Positions 28,701 to 36,436 of a stretch of DNA of 64,000 nt are shown here, piece by piece. The notes beneath the pieces are model-generated. The model made no database searches and had not been told where the DNA came from. It saw nothing but the letters and a program-made list of their open reading frames with translations. Source of the stretch: DASYXT01 sp035934555. Its GTDB lineage: Bacteria > Verrucomicrobiota > Verrucomicrobiia > Limisphaerales > UBA8199. A program made the position numbers and the translations under genes. The stretch spans positions 1 to 64,000 of the forward strand of contig DASYXT010000067.1 in assembly GCA_035934555.1 (NCBI GenBank). The letters run 5' to 3'. The stretch's first letter is position 1, and every line of letters starts with the position of its first letter.

Positions 28701-29448
28701 ACGGCGCGGTAATCGAGGAGGAAGGCAGCCCGCTAACTGCGTAAATAGCAGTTGAGTTTGCTGCGGAGGCTTTGCCGAAGGTGAGGCTGGTGACTGGCTT
28801 GTTCATCGTCCCGAGCGCCGCCCACAAGTCCACGGTGGTCTGGTAAAACCGCGGGTTGCTCGGCCCACCCTGCGTCCCGCCCGAGTTGAGGTTAATGCGG
28901 TCCACTCCTTGCAAGGCGAACCCAGGGTTGAAGAACCAATCCTGGGCATTGTAGTTCGTCACCAGGGTTGTGCCATCGTTGAAATGCACTGTGAGTGTGC
29001 CGATGCTGGTCGAAGAGGCGTTGGCCGAATTGGCAAGGATAGCGATCCGGCTGTAGGTCGTTGGCGTTACCAGTGTCAGCGTTCCGCTGGTCAGACTGGT
29101 TTCGCTGCTTAACACCAGCGCGTTGCTCGCCGTATAAGGCTGAAATTGAAACACCGTGCCATCGCCGAGCGCGCTGGTGAACGACCCTGCCGTCGGCAGC
29201 CCGTAGCTGGTGCCCGGCAAACCACTTTGATAAAACGCCGTCCCCTCGTTCGGATTGAACTCCAGCGCGTAGCTGCCGTACGGCGGCCCGGAGGCGGTGT
29301 TTTCAACCACCAGATCGCGATTAAATCCGGTGACCGATATCGGCGTCATGCTGGTGGCCGCCTGCGCCATCGGGCCCAGGCCGCTGTAGCATACGCCAAA
29401 AATGACCAAAAAAGTGCCAAGCCGCAGGTTCAAAGCAGTTCCATTCAT
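25783..29448 (-). CDS. Giant secreted protein: FN3-like repeats, beta-propeller, choice-of-anchor D, PKD
   Basis: About 1221 aa, exported, with leader LRLGTFLVIFGVCYSGLGPMAQA. Residues about 30-245 are an unassigned beta domain. Two FN3-like repeats (about 248-455) each carry VTVxYGxxDGG and NWAHxVxLG. A PQQ/quinoprotein-like propeller (about 456-970) includes VVVCTVNDSVYAFDADNP. A choice-of-anchor D domain (about 978-1075, LSFGPVAVGSHAELSLVL), a PKD domain (about 1078-1160, LWNFGDGT) and the C-terminal module LSWPSGTLQSSVNVAGPYT ending FFRVKVR follow. The start at 29448 (MNGTALN) is preferred to 29472, which lies in the short hairpin repeat. Function is not assignable. Confidence 0.8.
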   Translation of the reverse strand: MNGTALNLRLGTFLVIFGVCYSGLGPMAQAATSMTPISVTGFNRDLVVENTASGPPYGSYALEFNPNEGTAFYQSGLPGTSYGLPTAGSFTSALGDGTVFQFQPYTASNALVLSSETSLTSGTLTLVTPTTYSRIAILANSANASSTSIGTLTVHFNDGTTLVTNYNAQDWFFNPGFALQGVDRINLNSGGTQGGPSNPRFYQTTVDLWAALGTMNKPVTSLTFGKASAANSTAIYAVSGLPSSSITAPSVTTSAATNIQARGATVGGQVSGTGGESPLVTVFYGATDGGTTPGNWAHNVALGLQAGTFSANLTNLTPNAPYYFTARAVNSAATAWATPSKTFSTPQLTLPVMTNEPASDVQGTFATLNGAVLATGGETPSVTVYYGTSDGGSNPANWAHSVVLGGENASFAQTVNGLSPTTSYFFTVSGVNSAGTAWAMPSQSFTTQATNSPSSGTAVLTHHNDNGRTGMNLGETILNVGNVNSNQFGLVATRPVDDQIYAQPLVMTNVNLRGQGTHNIVVVCTVNDSVYAFDADNPLVTNAYWTVSFVNPPNIVPPSNADMSAIGACGGGYQDFSGNIGIVGTPVIDPATGTLYVVARTKEYGTNFVQRLHALDLTTGAERPNSPVIISATYAGTGDGSSGGIIRFDTQRENQRPALALANGVVYISWSSHCDNGPYHGWVIGYDETTLLQVTVYNDTPNGSDGGIWMSGQGPAVDAAGNLYLSVGNGTVDTSGTVNRGESFLKLTRSGTNLTVASWFTPYDWQTLESGDLDLGSGGLLLLPGTNLVFSGGKEGVAYLVNRDNMGGLTASTSTNDNILQYFSVTSDEVHGGAVWWDGPTNSYCYLWPSSVYLQQYIFNRGTGRFVLPPFAQSPTAAPGGQPGGILALSANGTNAATAIIWAAHQLNGDANQQVLPGILHAYSAQNVSNELWNSSQNSARDSVGNFAKFVPPTVANGKVYLATFSNQLNVYGLLPTAQLGVSPAGLSFGPVAVGSHAELSLVLTNLGGAPLTNGMATVSGPFSIVSGTPFSLAPFGATNLVVRFSPAIAGNFTNNLAITTGNGGNSTNVVSGTGAAVPVANFSASPTRGTWPLLVSFTDNSSGTITNDLWNFGDGTITSTVPGNITHLYQAAGTDTVVLTVSGPVGTNTLTRIGYIIVTNPPPVTVTLQRSGNQWQLSWPSGTLQSSVNVAGPYTNLTSAVSPYPISPTEATRFFRVKVR

Positions 29449-29454
29449 GGGTTT

Positions 29455-29486
29455 CAGGGGAGCGCCGGACATTCCTGTCCGCAGTA
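29455..29486. repeat. Short hairpin repeat (GGACATTCCTGTCC type), copy
   Basis: The palindrome GGACATTCCTGTCC (29467-29480) is flanked by GGGAGCGCC and GCAGTAA. The same unit, with GGAGCGC before and GCAGCAACC after, is at 52731-52762, and the arms of the element at 7092-7221 share both ends. It lies immediately upstream of the giant propeller/PKD gene. Confidence 0.75.
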
Positions 29487-29604
29487 ATGTGTTTTGGGGG
29501 AGCGCGGGGCGCCCGGGCGGGGGTTACGGCAACACAACATGGCTATAAGATAATCAAGTCTTGGATATCAGTTTCTGTGCCAAAGTCAATGCCAAGGGGC
29601 GATC

Positions 29605-30930
29605 TCAATCGAATTGTTCCTGCGCGCATCGCGCGCCCCGGTAAGCCTCGGCGAGCAAGGTAATGGGATGCACGACGCGCAAGTCGAGGCCTTGTTGGCG
29701 CGCGCCGTTGACGAGCTGCAGCAGGCACCCGGGATTGGCCGTGGCGACGATCCGGGCGCCGGTCGAGCGGATGTGGTTGATTTTGCGGTCGAGCAATTGC
29801 CCGGCCATTTCGGGCTGGACGAGGTTGTAAATGCCGGCGCTGCCACAGCACCACGAGCTTTCCGGCAGCTCGATCAGCGTCAGGTTTGGTATCGCCCGCA
29901 GCAGTTCGCGGGGTTGCGCGGTGATTTTCTGGCCATGCGCCAAATGGCAGGATTCGTGGTAAGTGACAAATTGCTGCGGGCCGTGAGAAGAGGGCGGCTG
30001 AAGTCCAATTTCGATTAGCCATTCGTGGACATCTTTGACCCGCGCGTCCCAGAGCGCCGCGCGGTCGCGATAGCGAGGGTCGTCGGCCAGCAGCTTGCGA
30101 TAATGTTTCAAGTGCGAGCCGCAGCCGCCGGCATTGGTGATGATCGCATCGAACTGCTCGGGCGGGAACTGGTCGATTTGTTCGCGCGCGAGCTGTTGCG
30201 CCAGTTCCCACTCGCCGTTGTGCGCGTGAAGCGAGCCGCAGCATTGTTGCTCCGGGGGTGTGATCACCTCACAGCCGTTGCGAGCGAGCACTTCGGCAGT
30301 ATCGAGGTTGATGTCGCTGAAGAGCAGGTCCTGGGCACAACCGGTCAGCAGGGCGACGCGGAACCGGCGCTGACCCGAAGCGGGAAGCAAGGGTGGAATG
30401 AGGTCCGCCGAAAAGCGGGTTTGGATTCTCGGCGTCATAGCTTCCAGTTCCCGCACTCTGGCCGGGAGAAGTTTCAGAACGCCGCTGCGGCGGACAAACG
30501 ATTGCACGCCGAGTTCCTGGTACAGGCGCAGGATACGGCCCACCCAGTCGAGCCGGTGCAGGTCCATGAATAGCCAGCGGAGAGCAAAGGCGCGGATCAA
30601 CCGGCGCTTGGGTGAGTCCAGCACGTGGCTGGCTTCGGCTTCCGCGCGGGCATGCTCGAACAAATCGGCATAATTGACCCCCGCCGGACATGCCGTCACA
30701 CAAGCCAGGCAGCCTAGACAATAGTACATTTCCTCGGCAAAGGTGCGCGTGACCGGCAGGCGGTCATCGGCAATGGCGCGCATCAGCGCGATGCGACCGC
30801 GCGGACTGTGCCGCTCGACCTTGGTGGCGTCGTAGGTCGGACAGGTGGGCAGGCAAAGACCGCAGTGCATGCATTGCTGCACGACCGAGTAATCCATGGA
30901 CTTGAGGTGCATCGGTCCGGCGCCGCTCAT
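29605..30930 (-). CDS. glcF: Glycolate oxidase iron-sulfur subunit GlcF
   Basis: 441 aa. It passes electrons from the FAD subunit to the respiratory chain. Two 4Fe-4S ferredoxin motifs lie in the first 100 residues (CMHCGLCLPTCPTYDATKVE; CLGCLACVTACP), followed by two CCG domains (QQCCGSLHAH; SSWCCGSAGIYN). The ATG at 30930 overlaps the glcD stop as TGATG, so translation is coupled. It is the last gene of the leftward operon. GlcE is absent, so the complex may be GlcDF only, or act on another 2-hydroxy acid such as D-lactate. Confidence 0.9.
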   Translation of the reverse strand: MSGAGPMHLKSMDYSVVQQCMHCGLCLPTCPTYDATKVERHSPRGRIALMRAIADDRLPVTRTFAEEMYYCLGCLACVTACPAGVNYADLFEHARAEAEASHVLDSPKRRLIRAFALRWLFMDLHRLDWVGRILRLYQELGVQSFVRRSGVLKLLPARVRELEAMTPRIQTRFSADLIPPLLPASGQRRFRVALLTGCAQDLLFSDINLDTAEVLARNGCEVITPPEQQCCGSLHAHNGEWELAQQLAREQIDQFPPEQFDAIITNAGGCGSHLKHYRKLLADDPRYRDRAALWDARVKDVHEWLIEIGLQPPSSHGPQQFVTYHESCHLAHGQKITAQPRELLRAIPNLTLIELPESSWCCGSAGIYNLVQPEMAGQLLDRKINHIRSTGARIVATANPGCLLQLVNGARQQGLDLRVVHPITLLAEAYRGARCAQEQFD

Positions 30931-32306
30931 CAATCGAACATCTTTCCTGGATTCAAAATCCCATTGGCATCGACCGTTCGGCGAAACTCGCGCAGGATGC
31001 GCATCTGCGCGTCACCGGCGAACTTGGGCAGGAAGGATTTTTTGGCCACCCCGACGCCGTGCTCGCCGGTGATGGTGCCGCCCAGCCGGATGGTTTCTTC
31101 GAAAATCTCGCGGAACGCCTGCTCGACGCGGTGCATTTCCTCTTGGTTTCGTTCATCGGTCAAAACGGTTGGGTGCAGATTTCCGTCCCCCATATGGCCG
31201 AAGGTGCCGATGCGCAGGTTGTACTTTTCGGCGATGGCAGCGATGAACCGAATTATGTTGGCCAATTCACTGCGCGGAACGGTGGCGTCCTCCAGGATGG
31301 TGGTCGGCGCAACACGCGCCAGGGCAGAGAAGGCGCTGCGCCGCGCCATGGCGAGCTTGGCGGCTTCGGCGTCGTCGCGGGCGACACGCACCTCGCGCGC
31401 GCCGTGTTGCCGCGCAATTTCACCCATGCGCGCGGCTTCTTCGGCCACAGCCGCGGGATGTCCGTCGGTTTCCATCAGTAACAACGCCTCGCAATCGAGC
31501 GGTAAACCGACTTTGGCGAACTCCTCGACGCAGCGGATGGTGGTGCGATCGAGGAATTCGAGTGTGCAAGGTATGATCCGGGCCGCGATAATAGCCGATA
31601 CAGCCTGCGCGGCCTCGTCCATGCGCGCGAAAGTGGCGAGCAAGCTCTTCTTGGCGGCGGGCGCCGGGATGAGCTTGAGCAGGACCTTGGTGATGACGCC
31701 GAGCGTGCCTTCGGAGCCGATGAACAGGTCTTTGAGGGAGTAGCCGGCAACGTCCTTCACGCATTTGTTGCCCATCCAAAGCACTTCGCCATTCGGCAAC
31801 ACCACTTCCAGACCCATCACGTAGTTTCTGGTGATGCCGTATTTCAACCCGCGCAAGCCACCGGAATTCTCAGCGACGTTGCCACCGATGGTCGAGATCT
31901 TCATCGACCCGGGGTCGGGCGGATAAAACAAACCTGCGCCTGCCGCGGCGTCGGACACGGCTTGCGTCGTCGCGCCGGCTTCGACCAGCAATGTCAGATT
32001 CGCAGAGTCCAATTCAAGGATGCGTGTCATCTTGGCGAGGCACAACACGACGCAATCCGGCACGGGCAGGCTGCCGCCGCTCAGCCCGGTTCCGGAACCG
32101 CGCGTCACGATGGGCGTCTTTGTTTCGTTGGCGAGTTGGAGGATCGCGGAGACTTGCTCGGTGCAAGTGGCGAACACGACCGCGCCGGGCATTTGGCGCA
32201 AAGCCGCGGTGCCGTCGAAAGAATACGGGATGAGGTCTTCCGGCACCGAGAGGAGGTCTGGGCGCCCGACAATGCCTCTGAGGCGGGTGAGCGTGGTCTC
32301 AAGCAT
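30930..32306 (-). CDS. glcD: Glycolate oxidase FAD subunit GlcD (FAD-linked 2-hydroxyacid oxidase)
   Basis: 458 aa. It is a VAO/PCMH-type flavoprotein that oxidises glycolate to glyoxylate or a similar 2-hydroxy acid. The FAD-binding loop is TRGSGTGLSGGSLP and PDPGSMKISTIGGNVAENSG is the second nucleotide motif. The C-terminal FAD-oxidase domain ends with GTITGEHGVGVAKKSFLP, typical of GlcD and D-lactate dehydrogenases. It lies 2 bases after the protease gene and directly before glcF. The substrate cannot be fixed from sequence. Confidence 0.9.
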   Translation of the reverse strand: MLETTLTRLRGIVGRPDLLSVPEDLIPYSFDGTAALRQMPGAVVFATCTEQVSAILQLANETKTPIVTRGSGTGLSGGSLPVPDCVVLCLAKMTRILELDSANLTLLVEAGATTQAVSDAAAGAGLFYPPDPGSMKISTIGGNVAENSGGLRGLKYGITRNYVMGLEVVLPNGEVLWMGNKCVKDVAGYSLKDLFIGSEGTLGVITKVLLKLIPAPAAKKSLLATFARMDEAAQAVSAIIAARIIPCTLEFLDRTTIRCVEEFAKVGLPLDCEALLLMETDGHPAAVAEEAARMGEIARQHGAREVRVARDDAEAAKLAMARRSAFSALARVAPTTILEDATVPRSELANIIRFIAAIAEKYNLRIGTFGHMGDGNLHPTVLTDERNQEEMHRVEQAFREIFEETIRLGGTITGEHGVGVAKKSFLPKFAGDAQMRILREFRRTVDANGILNPGKMFD

Positions 32307-32308
32307 GT

Positions 32309-33262
32309 TCAGGGTTCCTGGGAATGAACCAGCCGCAGCACATCGGCCGCGGCGACGGCTTCATGGAAAACGATCATCGTCGGCCCCACCGGACGCGACG
32401 CTTCGGGATCGGCTTCTTCCTCGTCCAGGTAACTGGTGATGGTGGAAACATGGCCTATGATGTTACCGCAGGAATCGAGCACAGCCGACCCGCTCGAACC
32501 GGGCGCCCAATCGGTGCTAACGTTGAGGCGGGTCGGAGCATAGGCGGCAGATTCCGGCGCGCCGAATGGGCGCCGCCCGGGAAAGCGATAGAAGCGATTG
32601 ACAATTCCGGCGCTGAAATAGCCACGGTGGTCAAGGGGATCGCTATAGCAATAAGCGGCATCCCCGGGGGAGACGTTCGTATTCAACGGCAGCGGCACCA
32701 GGCCGTCGGCCTGAACCTGCAGGATACAAACATCGCTGTAGCGATTGGCCGCCAGAATCGCGGTGACTGGCCAGACCCGCCCTTGTTCGTCGGCGGCGAC
32801 CAGGCAGCCGGCTTTAATGTCCGGCGGTGGTCTGGCCACATGATAGCAGGTCGCGACGGCGCCATTGCCGGCGAGCACGTAACCGCCCGCAAGATTTACC
32901 TGCCACTGGTCGCATTTATCACAAATGTACGACCAACCGACGCGCAAGTGGCTGCGGCGGGCCAGGCGGTAAATCTCAGGCGTTTGCAGTGGCGCAAGCC
33001 TCGGCGTGGGCAGCAGCAGTCGGCATTCAGAACGTTTGAGTTGCTCGCGCACGGTCTCGAGCTTAATGGCATTGGTTCCGGCGAAGAGCTGCTTAGCTTC
33101 CTCCTGGAGCGCATCGTCGAGGCGGTTTTCATGGCGGCCCTGACGGTAGATCGGCACATCGGGGGCCTGCGCGCGCGAGCGCAGCGGCCAAGCGAGGGCG
33201 AGCAGCAACAGCACGACCGGAGCGGGCCGGCTGCGCAACTGCCAAAGACACAGAACGTCCAT
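32309..33262 (-). CDS. Exported trypsin-like (HtrA-type fold) serine protease
   Basis: 317 aa, with signal peptide APVVLLLLALAWPLRSRAQA. The core is a chymotrypsin-fold domain (residues about 115-300) with all three catalytic positions in place: His in VATCYHV, Asp in YSDVCILQV and Ser in WAPGSSGSAVLD. GNIIGHV follows, as in HtrA-like enzymes. No PDZ domain is present, so it differs from DegP. DKCDQW and CYHV carry cysteines that may pair. It lies 15 bases after the oxidoreductase and 2 bases before glcD in the operon. The target is unknown. Confidence 0.8.
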   Translation of the reverse strand: MDVLCLWQLRSRPAPVVLLLLALAWPLRSRAQAPDVPIYRQGRHENRLDDALQEEAKQLFAGTNAIKLETVREQLKRSECRLLLPTPRLAPLQTPEIYRLARRSHLRVGWSYICDKCDQWQVNLAGGYVLAGNGAVATCYHVARPPPDIKAGCLVAADEQGRVWPVTAILAANRYSDVCILQVQADGLVPLPLNTNVSPGDAAYCYSDPLDHRGYFSAGIVNRFYRFPGRRPFGAPESAAYAPTRLNVSTDWAPGSSGSAVLDSCGNIIGHVSTITSYLDEEEADPEASRPVGPTMIVFHEAVAAADVLRLVHSQEP

Positions 33263-33277
33263 CGAACCTTCGTGAGT

Positions 33278-34681
33278 TTAACGTCTTGGGATGAGCGAGG
33301 CGAGTTCTTCGGCGGGATAGGTCCAGATTTCCGCCAGCGTGGGATGATAATGCGGCATGGCGGCGAGCTCGTGAACGGTCATGCGCTTGGCCATGGCGGC
33401 GATGATCTCGTGCAACAGTTCCCCCCCCATCGGCCCGACGCAACAACCACCCAGGATCTCCCCGGTCATCGGGTCGGCGAGCAGCTTCACAAAACCGTCC
33501 CGGGCTTCCATGATCAGCGATTTGCCATGATCGTTGAACGGGTATTTCGCCACCTCGTAGGGGATGTTTTTGACGTGGGCCTTTTTTTCATTGAGGCCGA
33601 CGACGCCGACCTGAGGTTCGGTGAAGATGACCTCGGCGAGCAGGCGGTAATCCATCGATTTCGGCTGGGCCGGATGCGCGATGTTGTGAGCGGCAACTTC
33701 ACCCTGTTGGATTGCGATGTGAACGATCTCATGCAAGCCGGTGCAATCGCCCGCCGCGTAGATGTGCGGCACCGTGGTCTGCATCGTTGGGTTGGTCGTG
33801 ATGCGCCCATATTCGAGTGCGACGCCGGCTTTATCCAAAGCCAACGCTGCGACATTGGGCATGCGGCCCAGCGCGTAAAAAACTTCTTCGGCCTGGACCC
33901 GCACGGTTTTGCCCTGGTGTTCGAACACGACTTCTTTGCGGCCGCCGCCGCGCCGCGCCTCGAACAGTTTGGTCCCGGTATAGACTGTCATGCCCTCCCG
34001 AACGAAAACTTTTTCGAGCTCGGCGGCAGCATCGCCGTCAAATTCGTGCAGCACGTGGGGGCTACGTTGGACGAGGGTGACGCGTACACCGAACCGGGCA
34101 AAGAACTGCGCAAATTCCATCGCAACGGCTCCGCCACCCAGCACAATCAGCGACTTAGGCAAACGCTGCAATTCGAGCGCGGTGTCACTGTTAAGGCAAT
34201 CCAGGTCGTTGAGTTGCGGGAGCGGCGAAGGAGCAATCACCGAGCCGGTTGCGATGAGAAAATGCCGCGCGCTGAGCCGCTCACCGGTGCTAAGCTCGAG
34301 GGTATGCGGGTCAATGAAACGGGCCATGGCGCGGAGGAACTTGAACTTGCCGGTTTCGAGCTGCTGTTGGCGGAAGTCGGCGAACTCTTTTATCAAGGCG
34401 TTCTTGCGCGCCATGACGTGGGCGAAATTGAAAGTCACTTCCTCGGTTCGGATGCCCCACGGCTGGGTGTGGCTGGCCAGGTGCATGACCTCGGCCGCAT
34501 AGAGCAAGGCTTTGGTAGGCATGCAGCCGCGCAGGATGCAAAGGCCGCCGACGTCTTTGCCCCCCTCAATAACAACCGTCTTAAGTCCTTCGCCGGCGGC
34601 GGTTCGGGCGCAGGCATAGCCGCCGCTGCCGCCGCCGATGACGGCAAGGTCGTACTCGAAATTATGATGAGCCGAAGCCAT
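33278..34681 (-). CDS. Class I pyridine nucleotide-disulfide oxidoreductase (dihydrolipoamide dehydrogenase-like)
   Basis: 467 aa. This FAD enzyme moves electrons between NAD(P)H and a disulfide. The FAD loop AVIGGGSGGYACA and the redox-active disulfide GGLCILRGCMPTKALLYAAE are at the N-terminus, the NAD-binding motif LIVLGGGAVAMEFAQFFARFG follows, and the C-terminal catalytic HPTLAEIWTYPAEEL supplies the His-Glu pair. It is therefore fully equipped. No 2-oxoacid dehydrogenase genes are adjacent, so lipoamide, mercuric ion or another disulfide could be the substrate. Its operon position is between the pseudo-EEP gene (6-base gap) and the protease. Confidence 0.85.
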   Translation of the reverse strand: MASAHHNFEYDLAVIGGGSGGYACARTAAGEGLKTVVIEGGKDVGGLCILRGCMPTKALLYAAEVMHLASHTQPWGIRTEEVTFNFAHVMARKNALIKEFADFRQQQLETGKFKFLRAMARFIDPHTLELSTGERLSARHFLIATGSVIAPSPLPQLNDLDCLNSDTALELQRLPKSLIVLGGGAVAMEFAQFFARFGVRVTLVQRSPHVLHEFDGDAAAELEKVFVREGMTVYTGTKLFEARRGGGRKEVVFEHQGKTVRVQAEEVFYALGRMPNVAALALDKAGVALEYGRITTNPTMQTTVPHIYAAGDCTGLHEIVHIAIQQGEVAAHNIAHPAQPKSMDYRLLAEVIFTEPQVGVVGLNEKKAHVKNIPYEVAKYPFNDHGKSLIMEARDGFVKLLADPMTGEILGGCCVGPMGGELLHEIIAAMAKRMTVHELAAMPHYHPTLAEIWTYPAEELASLIPRR

Positions 34682-34687
34682 GCGACA

Positions 34688-36436
34688 TTACTGGACCGCC
34701 TGGTTGCGAAGACGGGTCTGAGCCTCGGCCATCTCGGCTTTGACCTGGGCGATGCGCGCGCGGATCAGTTCGCGATTCTCGTCCTTGGCGGAAAGCAGTT
34801 CGCAGGTGAGATCAGCGATGCGCTGCTCGTAGGCGCGGTTTTGCTGGCGGATTTGGGATTCGATGCGCGCGAGGCGTTGGTCGGCCAGGGTGGCCTTGTG
34901 CGTGGCGGCCTGTTGCGCGTCGAGGAGTTTCGCGCGATCGGAAGCGAGCTTGCGCACGAATTTCTCCCTCAACCATTGTCTAAAGCTCGGCAACAGTTCG
35001 CGGCGGAGAACGGTTTGAGCCTTGTCGGCACGCGCTTCGGCATCGAGCGCGCGCTGCTGCCAGCCGGATTGAGTTTGAGTTGCGCCCGGAGGATCGAGCT
35101 GAAGGGCCGGCGGAGGTTGTGTTGCGGCATCGGGAGGCGGCGGCGCAACGGCGGGCGGCGCGGGACCAACTACGAGCGTATAGGAAGCGGCGAGGGAACG
35201 GGTGGTGTCGGCACGATCGGTCAACAAAGCGGGAGAACCGGCAGGCGGGTGGGATTTGCGCCGGGCCAGGAACCAGGTGAACGGGAGCAGAGTCAATGCG
35301 CCGCCGATGGTTGCGGCCAGCCACGAAGAGAACGCGAAGGGGAAATTGGACTGCGCAACCGCGCCGGCGTGCAGTTGGGCGGGGCCGCCGGAGGTTGTTT
35401 GTGAGTCACGTTGGCGTGCCAGGCTGGCCAAGGTTCGCGTCTGCTGTTGGTCGGCCCACGTCTTCCATGCGGCGCCTGCGCGCGTGGGGTCGAGCTCCAG
35501 GTCGCATACCAGCAGCGGGTTTTTGCATCCAGCCACAGCGCGCATTTCCAGCGCGAAAGGAAATGTGCTTGGTTGCAGGAGCAAACTCGCCTCGGCGCGG
35601 GCACTGGGGGTAATGGTGGCCGGAATAAAATCGAGGAGTTGCTGCGCGTTCAGGAAGCCGGCCTTTTCGAACGGCTCCGGGTCGGGAGTGTTCCACGCGC
35701 CGGCCAGTACGAACGTTGCCACCTGGTTGGCTTGCCAGTTCCTGACTGCATCCACCTGTTCCAGGAGTTGCCGCGGCGCCCTCTCAGCTTCGGCGTGCGT
35801 GCCACATTCGGCGGTAAGGAAGCCAACCCGGTGAGTGGCAATTTCCAGTGCGACAAAGCCAAAACCGCCGGCTGAAGGGGCTGGAGTTAGCCACGGTTGG
35901 GACCAGGAGAAATAGGCTTTAAACCGCGACAGAATGGCAACCTGGCGCGAGGGGGTTCCAGCCGGGAAGGCCGAGCAGAGGGCGATATTGAATGGCGAGG
36001 GTTTTAGGGCTTGAACCAGCTCGGCGCATTCCTGCCAGTCACGCACGCCTTGCAGCAGGATGACGTCCGGGTGCAGCGTGCTGAGAGTTGCAGCCGCCTG
36101 GCTCAAAGTGTTGCTGACGGAATCGACGGATTCCAAATCCCAGGTGCAAAGGCGAACGGTTTCGGCGCGGGCGCAAAGTGAGGACAACGCGAGCAAGAGG
36201 CCCACCAACACCCGCGCAAGAATAGTCCGTGGTGAGATTGCCCCGAACCGGCGTGTGTCAGCGCGCCAGCGTTTTGGACTGCGCCAGCCCTCTGGCGCTT
36301 TCGAAACACTAGCTGCGGCCGAAAGCGCCAGAGGGCTGGCGCAGTCCAAAACCTCGCGGCCTCGCGGGGCTGGTTTATGGAAAGAGGGACCTCCTTCAAT
36401 CCCTGGTGAAATGGTTTGTATCGTCCTCAAACTCAT
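34688..36436 (-). CDS. Membrane protein with degenerate endonuclease/exonuclease/phosphatase (EEP) domain and coiled-coil tail
   Basis: 582 aa. The EEP fold is recognisable (VRLCTWDLES; VAILSRFKAYF; ATFVLAGAWNTPDP). However, the metal Glu of canonical LQE is Gly (VILLQGVRDW) and the catalytic Asp of GDFN is Ala (GAWN), and no SDH motif is seen near LLVCDLELDP. It is therefore probably a non-catalytic scaffold. A TM segment (FSSWLAATIGGALTLLPFTWFL) is followed by a Pro-rich linker and a long coiled coil to the C-terminus. The ATG at 36436 overlaps the upstream stop as ATGA, but codons about 28-65 come from a palindromic element. Without it, a GTG at 36211 directly precedes the signal peptide VLVGLLLALSSLCARA. 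Confidence 0.72.
   Translation of the reverse strand: MSLRTIQTISPGIEGGPSFHKPAPRGREVLDCASPLALSAAASVSKAPEGWRSPKRWRADTRRFGAISPRTILARVLVGLLLALSSLCARAETVRLCTWDLESVDSVSNTLSQAAATLSTLHPDVILLQGVRDWQECAELVQALKPSPFNIALCSAFPAGTPSRQVAILSRFKAYFSWSQPWLTPAPSAGGFGFVALEIATHRVGFLTAECGTHAEAERAPRQLLEQVDAVRNWQANQVATFVLAGAWNTPDPEPFEKAGFLNAQQLLDFIPATITPSARAEASLLLQPSTFPFALEMRAVAGCKNPLLVCDLELDPTRAGAAWKTWADQQQTRTLASLARQRDSQTTSGGPAQLHAGAVAQSNFPFAFSSWLAATIGGALTLLPFTWFLARRKSHPPAGSPALLTDRADTTRSLAASYTLVVGPAPPAVAPPPPDAATQPPPALQLDPPGATQTQSGWQQRALDAEARADKAQTVLRRELLPSFRQWLREKFVRKLASDRAKLLDAQQAATHKATLADQRLARIESQIRQQNRAYEQRIADLTCELLSAKDENRELIRARIAQVKAEMAEAQTRLRNQAVQ
36261..36360. repeat. REP/BIME-like palindromic element, copy 3, inside the reading frame of the EEP-like gene
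   Basis: Left arm at about 36274-36302 and right arm at 36321-36350 pair as in copy 1, with loop TCGAAACACTAGCTGCGGCC. On the minus strand it is open in the frame of the downstream gene and gives LDCASPLAL and then SKAPEGWRSPKRWRA, in the same phase as copy 1 before miaA. Confidence 0.9.

Noticed and set aside
25939..28755. 938-codon open frame on the plus strand
   Set aside because: Lies wholly antisense to the propeller/PKD gene, whose domains are clear; the antisense translation is basic and low-complexity with no domain. High GC makes long antisense frames common.
29605..32306. GlcE subunit hidden in the glycolate oxidase operon
   Set aside because: glcD and glcF overlap directly and the flanking genes are a protease and a secreted giant; no GlcE-like FAD domain is present.
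32324..35404. 1026-codon open frame on the plus strand
   Set aside because: Antisense across three well-supported genes (protease, disulfide oxidoreductase, EEP-like); no motif in the translation.
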